Source of the DNA: UMGS1124 sp964417835
GTDB taxonomy: Bacteria; Bacillota_I; Bacilli_A; RF39; UBA660
Direction of reading: 5' to 3'
Length of the DNA: 25,721 nt
Assembly: GCA_964417835.1 (NCBI GenBank)
Contig: CAYQJD010000011.1
Location: 1-25,721, forward strand
The notes beneath the pieces are model-generated. The model ran no database searches and had not been told where the DNA came from. It saw only the letters and a list, made by a program, of their open reading frames with translations. The translations under genes and the position numbers were made by a program. Positions 1 through 7,152 of this stretch are shown here, piece by piece (position 1 is the stretch's first letter; each line of letters starts with the position of its first letter).

Positions 1-727
1 GCTTTAATTTAATATAATTTGAAGGAAGTTTAAATATATGTTTTACAAATTCTAAAATTATGTTTTGATTAAAGTTTAAAGTTAAATTTAATTGCATATT
101 ATTTTTTAATAAAGTTAATAACTCATTAACTAAAATTAATACAAGTAATAGTTTAAAATAATTTAAATTATTATTTAATATTTGAATTTGTAAACTAAGC
201 AATATTGTTGTGAAAAGTATAAATATATTTATTATTATCAAGAAAACAAATTTTTGTTTATTTAACTTTATTTTTTTATAAAGTTCTTTTGTTAATATAT
301 TATCTTTTTTTAAATTTGGAATTTTATTTATTGGAATAAATTTCAATATAACTCCTGTAAAGATTTCATAAAAATCATTTATTTTCATTTTTTTCATTCC
401 TATTGCTGGATCCATTATATAAATATATCCGTTCTTTAATTTATATAAAACAACAAAATGATAAAGATTATTTTGAAAATTTAAATGTGCAATTACAGGA
501 TATGTAATTTCTTTAAGTTCTTTGACTTTTTCTCCATAAGAATTGAATCCTATTTTTTTAGCATAATCTATTAACTCGAATGCATTGGTACCTTCACTAG
601 TAGTATTAGTATTAATTCTCATAGTTTCTAGTGGAATTGAGCCACCATAATATTTTATAATAGAAGAAAGACAACATATACCACAATCACTAATTTCTTC
701 CTGAATCACTTCATATATTTTTTTCAT
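1..727 (-). CDS. Peptidase C39-domain ABC exporter (bacteriocin/peptide type), 5' part only
   Basis: This is the N-terminal 242 residues of a peptidase-containing ABC transporter; the gene continues past the left edge. Such proteins cut the leader from a double-glycine peptide and export the core peptide. The C39 catalytic set is visible: Gln9 (oxyanion hole), Cys15 in a DCGICCL motif, His90 in YHFVVL and Asp106 in MDPA. Hydrophobic stretches near residues 155-177 and 188-205 are the first membrane helices; the rest of the membrane domain and the ATPase lie outside. The ATG at 725-727 follows GGGAG/AAGG and is the first start after an upstream stop. It lies downstream of murB and its terminator. 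No leader-peptide gene is visible in the 80 bases upstream, so the substrate is unknown. An exporter role is family knowledge, not proven here. Confidence 0.85.
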   Translation of the reverse strand, partial: MKKIYEVIQEEISDCGICCLSSIIKYYGGSIPLETMRINTNTTSEGTNAFELIDYAKKIGFNSYGEKVKELKEITYPVIAHLNFQNNLYHFVVLYKLKNGYIYIMDPAIGMKKMKINDFYEIFTGVILKFIPINKIPNLKKDNILTKELYKKIKLNKQKFVFLIIINIFILFTTILLSLQIQILNNNLNYFKLLLVLILVNELLTLLKNNMQLNLTLNFNQNIILEFVKHIFKLPSNYIKLK

Positions 728-774
728 CCTTACTCCCTTCATTATACTTATTACTAATTATTTTGAAATTCCTT

Positions 775-806
775 TTAAAAAAAATAATGATTGTTTAATC
801 ACTATT
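775..806 (-). terminator. Intrinsic terminator after murB
   Basis: On the minus strand a 10-bp stem (arms 797-806 and 783-792, one G-U pair, loop AAAC) is followed by a run of Ts at 775-782, two bases after the murB stop. It separates murB from the C39 exporter gene. Confidence 0.7.
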
Positions 807-807
807 T

Positions 808-1683
808 TTAATACTTTATAATTTCTTGTTCAAGTTCTAATTCTATATGTTCTTTTTCTAAAATTATCTTTTTTATATAATTTATTAAGTCTTGTATGTC
901 TTTACTTGTAGCATTACCTTTATTAATAATAAAGTTTGCATGCTTATTTGAAACATAAGCATCATTAATATGATAACCTTTCAAATTATTATCATCAATA
1001 AGCTTTCCTGCAGCACAATATTCAGGATTTTTAAATACACTGCCTGCATTAGGATACTCTAATGGTTGAGTTAAAAGTCTTTTGCTAATATTTTTCTTAA
1101 TTACTTCTTCCATTTCCAATTTATTTCCAATAATTTTTTTAAATGTAGCACCCAAAATTATTTTATTTTTATTATTTTTAAAAGTTTCACAACATCTATA
1201 TTTAAAATTACAATCTTCTTTCTTTATGGTATAAATTTTACCGTTTTCTATATAAGTAACAGAAATAATATTATCACTTATTTCGGACGCATGACACCCA
1301 GCATTTTGAATTATTGCTCCACCTAATGTTCCATAAATTCCATAAAGATTTTCAAATCCTGAATAACTATTATCCACACAATATTTTATAAATTTATTAA
1401 GAGTTATTCCAGCTTCCACATATATCTCATTTTCTTTAATTGCTATATTATTTAATTTTTCTAAATTTATTATAGCCCCTTCATAATCTTCATCTGGTAG
1501 TATTACATTACTTCCTTTTCCTAAAATAAAATATCTTAAACAATTCTTTTCTAAATATTTTAAAAGTTCAATAAGCCTTTGTATATTGAAAGGCTTTATT
1601 ACATACCTAGCTTTTCCTCCTATTTTATAAGTATTAAAATCTTTTAAAGAAACATTTTCTAACACTTCACCAAATTCGTTCAT
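808..1683 (-). CDS. murB: UDP-N-acetylenolpyruvoylglucosamine reductase
   Basis: MurB reduces UDP-GlcNAc-enolpyruvate to UDP-MurNAc with NADPH and FAD, the second step of peptidoglycan precursor synthesis in the cytoplasm. The 291-residue product shows the FAD-binding ILGKGSNVI (53-61), GTLGGAIIQNAG (118-129), Arg163 in KYRCCETFK, the proton-donor Ser215 in PNAGSVFKNP, and a C-terminal Glu in IELELE (280-285). The short C-terminal region fits a type II MurB. I start at the ATG at 1681-1683, not the in-frame start at 1728. An extended -10 promoter (1700-1708) lies between the two, the GGTG ribosome site serves the downstream ATG, and the extra 15 residues are hydrophobic and not part of the family. 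It follows sigE but has its own promoter and a terminator. Confidence 0.95.
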   Translation of the reverse strand: MNEFGEVLENVSLKDFNTYKIGGKARYVIKPFNIQRLIELLKYLEKNCLRYFILGKGSNVILPDEDYEGAIINLEKLNNIAIKENEIYVEAGITLNKFIKYCVDNSYSGFENLYGIYGTLGGAIIQNAGCHASEISDNIISVTYIENGKIYTIKKEDCNFKYRCCETFKNNKNKIILGATFKKIIGNKLEMEEVIKKNISKRLLTQPLEYPNAGSVFKNPEYCAAGKLIDDNNLKGYHINDAYVSNKHANFIINKGNATSKDIQDLINYIKKIILEKEHIELELEQEIIKY

Positions 1684-1699
1684 TTTATTCACCACTATA

Positions 1700-1708
1700 A
1701 TTATACCA
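1700..1708 (-). promoter_or_regulatory. Extended -10 promoter for murB
   Basis: The minus strand reads TGGTATAAT, a perfect TGnTATAAT extended -10 element. No good -35 is visible 17 bases upstream (ATGATA). The expected start of transcription is about 10 bases before the murB ATG, so the leader is very short. Confidence 0.55.
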
Positions 1709-1714
1709 TTCAAT

Positions 1715-1740
1715 AAAAAAAATATCATTAATAGATATTT
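1715..1740 (-). terminator. Weak intrinsic terminator after sigE
   Basis: Minus strand: AAATATC (1734-1740), a 7-base loop, GATATTT (1720-1726), then Ts to 1715. The stop codon of sigE ends one base earlier. The stem has only one G-C pair, so read-through into murB is likely. The T run lies in the spacer of the murB promoter. Confidence 0.4.
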
Positions 1741-1741
1741 A

Positions 1742-2431
1742 TTAAACTTTCATTGTTGACTTTAATCTTCTTATAACCTTTTTTTCAATTCTTGATATAT
1801 AAGATTGACTAATCCCTAACATTTCAGCAACCTCTTTTTGAGTATATTCTTGAGTATTGTTTAACCCATATCTTAATTTCATAATATTTTTTTCTCTTTT
1901 ATTTAAAGAATTTAGCTCCTGTTCTAAAAAAGCTTTATCTATTTTTGATTCAAATTCTTTATAAACTATATCTTCATCTGTACCTAAAATATCTTCTAAA
2001 TGTAGTTCATTCCCTTCTGAATCATAATTTAATGCATCTTCAAAGCTAATTTCAGTTTTTCTCTTTTTATTTTTTCTTAAAAACATAAGAATTTCATTAG
2101 CTATACATCTTGAACAGTATGTAGCTAATTTTATATTTTTATCAATTTTATATGTATTTATTCCCTTTATTAATCCAATAGAACCTATACTTACTAAGTC
2201 TTCTAAGTCTACACCAGTATTTTCATATTTTTTAGCTAAAAAAACAACTAATCTCAAATTATGCTCTATAAGTTTATTCCTAGCTTCCATATCCCCTTCT
2301 GATGAAAGTTTTAAGTATTTAATTTCCTCTTCTTGAGAAAGAGGTGGAGGCAAAATATCAGTACTGCCCAAAAACAAGCATAGATTTTTCTTTTTTAAAA
2401 AGTTTAATATCAAATTTATCAATTTTTTCAT
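1742..2431 (-). CDS. sigE: Sporulation sigma factor E precursor (pro-sigma-E)
   Basis: Sigma-E directs early mother-cell transcription after asymmetric division. The 229-residue protein has the hallmark LPPPLSQEEE (27-36), region 2 with NLRLVVFLAKKYENTG and LEDLVSIGSIGLIKGI, and region 4 with the helix-turn-helix TQKEVAEMLGISQSYISRI near the C terminus. Before LPPP there are 26 residues, against about 34 in Bacillus subtilis. The segment CLFLGSTDILPPP lines up with the Bacillus YYIGGSEALPPP, which places cleavage near Leu19-Phe20 without the usual Tyr-Tyr. The first 20 residues are basic and hydrophobic, as expected of a membrane-binding pro-peptide. The start overlaps the spoIIGA stop as ATGA, so the two are translationally coupled. 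The usual downstream sigG is absent; murB takes that place. Confidence 0.95.
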   Translation of the reverse strand: MKKLINLILNFLKKKNLCLFLGSTDILPPPLSQEEEIKYLKLSSEGDMEARNKLIEHNLRLVVFLAKKYENTGVDLEDLVSIGSIGLIKGINTYKIDKNIKLATYCSRCIANEILMFLRKNKKRKTEISFEDALNYDSEGNELHLEDILGTDEDIVYKEFESKIDKAFLEQELNSLNKREKNIMKLRYGLNNTQEYTQKEVAEMLGISQSYISRIEKKVIRRLKSTMKV

Positions 2432-3189
2432 ATATCAAATAACCTTTCATTTAAAATACAATCTATTTTCAAATCTAATTCACTTATACCTAATAAAACA
2501 TTATCAATTTTTTTATTTTCTATTAATATATATTCACATTTAATACATTTTAATAATCCATTATTATTTAAACTATTAAAAGGAATATATATTATTTTTT
2601 CTCCTCTTAAATCAATGTATTTTTTATTAAGTAATATTATGGGCCGGTGGAAATAAGGATCTATTAATTTATTACCAGTATCTAAAAAACCAGTTATATT
2701 TAATTTTTTATTTTTTAGTTTTATAATTACATTATATGTAGTATTTAATAGTTTTTTTTGTTTTAAAAATTCTCTAATATATAAAAATATAATTAAAGGA
2801 CTGATTAATAAAATAATAATAAGATTTAAACTATAACCTTTATTAATAAATAAAAATCCATTTACTTCATAACCTAAAGAATCATTAATTAAATAAATTG
2901 AGCCTCCTAAAATAATACTTATTATATATAAATAAAAAAATTTATTAAAAAAATTATTTCTACCAAAACTAATTAACACCATAAAAATACTAATTATTAT
3001 TTTTATAATATTTACTTCAAATGTATTTAGTTTAAAAAATAAAATTAATATTGATAAGCTTCCTATAAGAGATCCTAAAATAATTTTATAAATTTTAGTT
3101 TTTAATTTTAATAAAAACTTGACTCCTGACAATATGTAAAAATCCATTAAAAAATTTATAAAGATCACAAGATCAATATATATTGTCAT
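2428..3189 (-). CDS. spoIIGA: Sporulation sigma-E factor processing aspartic protease
   Basis: SpoIIGA is the membrane protease in the septum that removes the pro-peptide of sigma-E after a signal from the forespore. The product has five or so N-terminal membrane helices (residues about 5-140 of 253) followed by a cytoplasmic domain with the aspartic protease motif FLDTGNKLIDP; the active Asp is residue 170. The Bacillus subtilis protein has about 309 residues, so this is a short version. The ATG at 3187-3189 is preceded by AGGTGATTC and gives the family's normal start (MTIYIDLVIFINFLMD); the in-frame start 24 bases upstream lacks a ribosome site and falls in the promoter. It overlaps sigE by 4 bases. 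Confidence 0.93.
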   Translation of the reverse strand: MTIYIDLVIFINFLMDFYILSGVKFLLKLKTKIYKIILGSLIGSLSILILFFKLNTFEVNIIKIIISIFMVLISFGRNNFFNKFFYLYIISIILGGSIYLINDSLGYEVNGFLFINKGYSLNLIIILLISPLIIFLYIREFLKQKKLLNTTYNVIIKLKNKKLNITGFLDTGNKLIDPYFHRPIILLNKKYIDLRGEKIIYIPFNSLNNNGLLKCIKCEYILIENKKIDNVLLGISELDLKIDCILNERLFDI

Positions 3190-3204
3190 AGAATCACCTA
3201 TTTT

Positions 3205-3237
3205 ATAATACAAAATTATTTATAAAAAAAATGTCAA
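3205..3237 (-). promoter_or_regulatory. spoIIG-type promoter, TTGACA-21 bp-TATTAT with possible Spo0A box
   Basis: On the minus strand a perfect -35 TTGACA (3232-3237) is separated by 21 bases from TATTAT (3205-3210), which lies 15 bases before the spoIIGA ATG. The spoIIG promoter of Bacillus subtilis is known for a spacer of 22 bp and for activation by phosphorylated Spo0A. The plus strand at 3230-3238 (AATGTCAAA) matches 7 of 9 positions of the Spo0A box TTTGTCRAA and covers the -35. Function is inferred. Confidence 0.5.
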
Positions 3238-3266
3238 AAAAAAAGTTTAGAAATATTTTCTAAACT
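3236..3266 (-). terminator. Intrinsic terminator after ftsZ
   Basis: A perfect 10-bp stem on the minus strand (AGTTTAGAAA, loop ATA, TTTCTAAACT; 3244-3266) begins inside the ftsZ stop codon and is followed by eight Ts (3236-3243). The last Ts are the first bases of the TTGACA -35 of spoIIGA, so the end of one unit and the promoter of the next overlap. Confidence 0.85.
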
Positions 3267-4347
3267 AAAACTCGTCTCTATCTCTAAGGAAAGAAGGAAT
3301 ATCAAAATCACTATCATCATCTTCGTTCTTTTTGACTCTTGAAGGTATTTCTCTTTCTTTTGAATAATCATTAGTGGAATAAGCTAAATTGCCATCTTCA
3401 AAACCTGTTGCAATAACAGTTACAATAACTTCATCATTTAAATTTTCATTTATAACAGCACCAAATATGATATTGATATCAGTATTAGCGCTTTGTCTTA
3501 CAATTTCTGCTGCATCTTCTGCTTCAAATAATGTTAATGAATTACCACCAGTAACATTTATAATAGCATCTGTAGCTCCATTTATGCTAGTTTCGAGTAA
3601 TGGACTTGAAACAGCTTGTTTTGCAGCCTCAATAGCTCTATTTTCTCCAACACCTAAACCAATTCCAATTAAAGCGTTACCTCTTTTTTCCATAACAGCT
3701 TTAACATCCGCAAAATCTAGATTTACTAAACCAGAAACTGCAATCAAATCACTTATAGATTGTACTCCTCTATGCAAAACATTATCTACTTCTTTAAAAG
3801 CTTCAACCATTGGTGTTGATTTATCAATTATATCTCTTAAATTATCATTAGGAATTACTATTAAAGTATCAACATGTTTTTTTAATTCATCAAGTCCTAA
3901 AATGGCTTGTTCCATTCTTCTTTTTCCTTCAAATCTAAAAGGTTTAGTTACTATACCTACCGTTAATGCTCCTAAATTTTGAGCAATTTCAGCAATTACA
4001 GGTGCCGCACCTGTCCCAGTTCCTCCACCCATGCCGCAAGTTACAAATACCATATCGGCACCTTTAAGAGCTTCAGAAATTTCATTTTTACTTTCAAGTG
4101 CAGCTTCACGTCCAACTTCTGGATTTGCTCCAGCACCTAAGCCATTAGTAATATCTTGCCCTATTTGTAATTTATTTTCAGCTTTAGATGAATTTAATAC
4201 TTGTAAATCTGTATTAGCTACAATAAATTCTACGCCTTTAACTCCAGACTCAATCATTCTATTTACAGCGTTGCATCCGCCACCACCAACTCCTATTACT
4301 TTTATCTTTGCAATTTGATCCATTTGTAAATCGATCATTTCATCCAC
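3265..4347 (-). CDS. ftsZ: Cell division GTPase FtsZ
   Basis: FtsZ forms the tubulin-like Z ring that recruits the division machinery. The 360-residue protein is close to full family length. Visible elements are the N-terminal GVGGGGCNAVNRM (19-31), the tubulin signature GGGTGTG (107-113) for GTP binding, the T7 synergy loop NLDFADV (209-215), and a short acidic linker ending in the conserved tail DIPSFLRDRDEF (349-360), which binds FtsA and other partners. GGGAG precedes the ATG. It starts 6 bases after the ftsA stop and is the last gene of the ftsA-ftsZ unit; a strong terminator follows. FtsZ also acts in the polar septum of sporulation, which fits its position next to spoIIGA-sigE. Confidence 0.98.
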   Translation of the reverse strand: MDEMIDLQMDQIAKIKVIGVGGGGCNAVNRMIESGVKGVEFIVANTDLQVLNSSKAENKLQIGQDITNGLGAGANPEVGREAALESKNEISEALKGADMVFVTCGMGGGTGTGAAPVIAEIAQNLGALTVGIVTKPFRFEGKRRMEQAILGLDELKKHVDTLIVIPNDNLRDIIDKSTPMVEAFKEVDNVLHRGVQSISDLIAVSGLVNLDFADVKAVMEKRGNALIGIGLGVGENRAIEAAKQAVSSPLLETSINGATDAIINVTGGNSLTLFEAEDAAEIVRQSANTDINIIFGAVINENLNDEVIVTVIATGFEDGNLAYSTNDYSKEREIPSRVKKNEDDDSDFDIPSFLRDRDEF

Positions 4348-4353
4348 TCTCCC

Positions 4354-5595
4354 TTAATTATCAAAAAAATAACCAAAAACTTTTCCCAATATTGAATCGC
4401 TAGCAACATTTATTCTTTTTTCACTAGAACATAATGTTTCTATCTCATCTTCATCAAATATTGAATAGTCTCTATCTTTTAAATTTAATTTATTGTTAAA
4501 ATTTTTTATCATACCTATAGCAGTAGAATATTTATTATCTCTAACTCCTATAATATTGACATTACCAAAAGTAATATTTTTACCAAAAACATTTTCAGCA
4601 ACAATATTAAAATCTTTAATTTCTGTCAATCCTCCTGTAACTATTATATAACTAATTTCTTTCTTTGTTAAGTAATTTATTGATTTTTTTACTTTTTTTA
4701 AGATATCTTGAAGTTTTGCCGATACAATCTCAGTTAATTCATATTGATTCACCTCAACTTTTTCTCCTAACTTATTAATTAATTTTGTATTTTCTTTAGG
4801 GTTAGCAAATTGTTTAGAAGCAAGAGCAAATCTTTCCTTTAATTTCTTACTGTCTTTACTTTTAGTTTTATAAATAAATGAAATATCATCATCTATATTA
4901 TCTCCAGCTAATTCTATTATCTCTTCCTTTACTAAAATTCCTTTAAAAAACGCTGATACCGTTGTTTTACCAGCACCTAAATTTATAATAATGCCATTAT
5001 TTTCTCTTAAAAAATCATTATCAAAAAGTGCATAATCTGCAATACTTCCTAACATTATATCTATAACTTCTAAATTGCATTTTTCTATTGCTCTTATAAA
5101 ATCATAAGTATTTTTTTTAGGAGCACTTACTAATAAACTATTTAATTTTATTTTTTTGGCAGACATTCCAATTGGATTTTTTACTATTTTATCATCGACT
5201 TTATAATCTATTGGTATAACAGTTATAAGTTCATAGTTTTCTTCAATCTTATTATATACATTAGTTTGAAGCAACCTTGCAATATCACTTTTTTTTACAA
5301 TTTCCTCTTCATTAGTAATAGAATTTACTCCTTCACTTTTAGTAAATTTCAAATCATATTCTGGAACTGATGCTACAACTTTTTTTATTTTTAAACCAAG
5401 AAGTTCTTCTGCCTTTTTTAATGTTTTTTTTATAGAATATATAACATCTTCAATATTTTCTATTAAACCTTTTTTTATTCCACGAGATTCCTCTGAAATT
5501 GCACATAATACGTTAATTTTATCTTTGTATATTTCTGCAACTACTAATTTGATTGAATTAGTTCCAAGATCAATACTACTTAAAATTCTTCTCAA
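4354..5595 (-). CDS. ftsA: Cell division protein FtsA (TTG start)
   Basis: FtsA is the actin-like ATPase that ties FtsZ filaments to the membrane. The 413-residue product starts SSIDLGTNSIKLVVAEI (6-22; phosphate-1 motif DLGTNSIK), has a second phosphate loop in INLGAGKTTVSAF, an adenosine motif in IIVTGGLTEI, and ends with the amphipathic helix SILGKVFGYFFDN that inserts in the membrane. The start codon is TTG at 5593-5595: an in-frame TAA lies directly before it, AGGAG lies at a suitable distance upstream, and no other in-frame start is near. It is co-transcribed with ftsZ. Genes usually upstream (murC, ftsQ/divIB) are absent; murT is divergent instead. Confidence 0.95.
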   Translation of the reverse strand: MRRILSSIDLGTNSIKLVVAEIYKDKINVLCAISEESRGIKKGLIENIEDVIYSIKKTLKKAEELLGLKIKKVVASVPEYDLKFTKSEGVNSITNEEEIVKKSDIARLLQTNVYNKIEENYELITVIPIDYKVDDKIVKNPIGMSAKKIKLNSLLVSAPKKNTYDFIRAIEKCNLEVIDIMLGSIADYALFDNDFLRENNGIIINLGAGKTTVSAFFKGILVKEEIIELAGDNIDDDISFIYKTKSKDSKKLKERFALASKQFANPKENTKLINKLGEKVEVNQYELTEIVSAKLQDILKKVKKSINYLTKKEISYIIVTGGLTEIKDFNIVAENVFGKNITFGNVNIIGVRDNKYSTAIGMIKNFNNKLNLKDRDYSIFDEDEIETLCSSEKRINVASDSILGKVFGYFFDN

Positions 5596-5623
5596 TTAGC
5601 ATCACTCCTATAATATATAAATA

Positions 5624-5652
5624 ATTATACTATAACTTTTGTTTATTCTCAA
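5624..5652 (-). promoter_or_regulatory. Sigma-A promoter for ftsA-ftsZ
   Basis: Minus strand TTGAGA (5647-5652), 17-base spacer, TATAAT (5624-5629). The expected transcript start near 5617 leaves a leader of about 20 bases that holds the AGGAG site. Confidence 0.75.
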
Positions 5653-5787
5653 TAAAAAAAGCACATTTCTTGTATTAATAGTTTAATAATTTTTGATTAA
5701 TTTTTATATAATTTAAGTATAAATGTAATCAAAGCTGATCAATTTCATCATATTTTTTCATTATATTGCTAAATTTTAAAGATACCA

Positions 5788-5796
5788 TGTTATAAT
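5788..5796 (+). promoter_or_regulatory. Extended -10 promoter for murT-gatD
   Basis: TGTTATAAT matches the extended -10 TGnTATAAT. A weak -35-like TTGCTA lies at 5766-5771 with a 19-base spacer. The murT ATG is 15 bases after the element, preceded by GGTGAT. The rest of the 216-base divergent region to ftsA (5596-5811) holds nothing else I can name. Confidence 0.5.
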
Positions 5797-5811
5797 AATA
5801 ATGGTGATATC

Positions 5812-7152
5812 ATGAAGACAACAATATTAATTTTTTATAATAAAATTTTAACGGTTATTTGTAAAATATTTAAAAAACAAGGAAGTGTATTTCCAGGAAG
5901 TATAATAAAAAAACATGATAAATCAATATTAGAAAAAATAAAGTATCCAAAATATGTAATTGGAGTTACTGGAAGTAGTGGTAAAGGTTCTACTACAAGT
6001 TTAATTAGCTATATACTAGAAAAAAATGGTTATAAAGTAGTTTGGAATAAAAGTGGTTCAAATTTAATTAATGCTGCAATAACATTAATTTTAAACAATA
6101 CTAATCCTATAACAAAAAAAATTAATGCTGATTTTCTACTTATGGAATTAGATGAATCATATATGGGACAAATATTTAATAAAAATAAACTAACTCATCT
6201 CGTTATCACTAATATTACAAGAGATCAACCTGCAAGAAATGGACATCCAGAAAAAATTTTTAATAAAATAGTTGATTCAGTTGGAGATAATACTCATATT
6301 ATTATAAATGCAGATGATCCATTTTTAAACAGACTAAAATATTTGCATCATGGTCTTATTACAACTTATGGAGTTGGAAAAACAAAATATGATAGCATTG
6401 AACCAATAAATAAATCTATTGATGCAGCTTATTGTCCGATTTGTAATAATAAATTAAAGTATTCTTATTATCATACAGGTCATATAGGCAAATATAAATG
6501 TACTAATTGTGATTTCGCAAGAGAAAAAGTAAATTTTGAAGCAAATGACGTAGATTTAAAAAAGCAATTTATCACTATTAACAATTCAATATATCATATT
6601 AATAAAGATGTTTTCTTTGCTGTTTATTATACTTTAGCGGCATTTACATTATGTAAAACTTTAGGTATTCCTGAAGAAAATATAAAAAAATACCTAAACG
6701 ATGAACCATTAGAATCAAAAAGAATGAAACAATTTAAAATTAATAATAGAATTGTTAATATGTTAGAAAGTAAAAATGAAAATAATTTAAGTTATTATGA
6801 ATCTCTTCATTATATTAGGGAGCAACATAAGAAAAAGACTATTATATTAGGATTTGATAATGTTTCTAGAAGATATAAATTTAATGATATAAGTTGGTTA
6901 TATGATGTTAAATTTGAATTATTAAATGATAAATATATAGATAAAATATTCATAATTGGTAAATTTAGATATGATGTTTTAACTAGATTAAACTATGCTA
7001 ATATTGAAAAAGAAAAATGTATTTTAATAGATAATATAGATACTTTAATAAAAAAAATAAAAGAAGACAGTATGGGAGAAATATATACTATGGTATGTTT
7101 TGATATGACTGAAATAATAAAAAAGAAAATAAAGGAAGATAATAATGAATAA
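5812..7152 (+). CDS. murT: Lipid II isoglutaminyl synthase, MurT subunit (divergent)
   Basis: MurT is the Mur-ligase-like subunit that activates the alpha-carboxyl of D-Glu in lipid II with ATP so that GatD can supply ammonia. The 446-residue protein has a hydrophobic N-terminal segment, the ATP loop VTGSSGKGSTT (52-62), LMELDE (110-115), the family's Cys4 zinc ribbon inserted in the ligase domain (Cys208, Cys211, Cys230, Cys233), and the C-terminal DUF1727 domain with DISWLYD (359-365). Two usual motifs differ: the KNPxG stretch of DUF1727 reads KNENN (321-325), and the residues after RDQ carry HPE (145-147). GGTGAT stands before the ATG. It overlaps gatD by 8 bases, which indicates a coupled pair. 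The pair is recognised with confidence; whether it still amidates D-Glu is open. Confidence 0.88.
   Translation: MKTTILIFYNKILTVICKIFKKQGSVFPGSIIKKHDKSILEKIKYPKYVIGVTGSSGKGSTTSLISYILEKNGYKVVWNKSGSNLINAAITLILNNTNPITKKINADFLLMELDESYMGQIFNKNKLTHLVITNITRDQPARNGHPEKIFNKIVDSVGDNTHIIINADDPFLNRLKYLHHGLITTYGVGKTKYDSIEPINKSIDAAYCPICNNKLKYSYYHTGHIGKYKCTNCDFAREKVNFEANDVDLKKQFITINNSIYHINKDVFFAVYYTLAAFTLCKTLGIPEENIKKYLNDEPLESKRMKQFKINNRIVNMLESKNENNLSYYESLHYIREQHKKKTIILGFDNVSRRYKFNDISWLYDVKFELLNDKYIDKIFIIGKFRYDVLTRLNYANIEKEKCILIDNIDTLIKKIKEDSMGEIYTMVCFDMTEIIKKKIKEDNNE

Noticed and set aside
3389..3982. Long plus-strand reading frames opposite ftsZ (also 4031-4318)
   Set aside because: They are antisense shadows of ftsZ, with no ribosome site and Ser/Thr/Pro-rich translation of no known family.
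5731..5763. A 10-codon minus-strand frame in the ftsA-murT gap
   Set aside because: There is no ribosome site and the length is within chance for AT-rich DNA.
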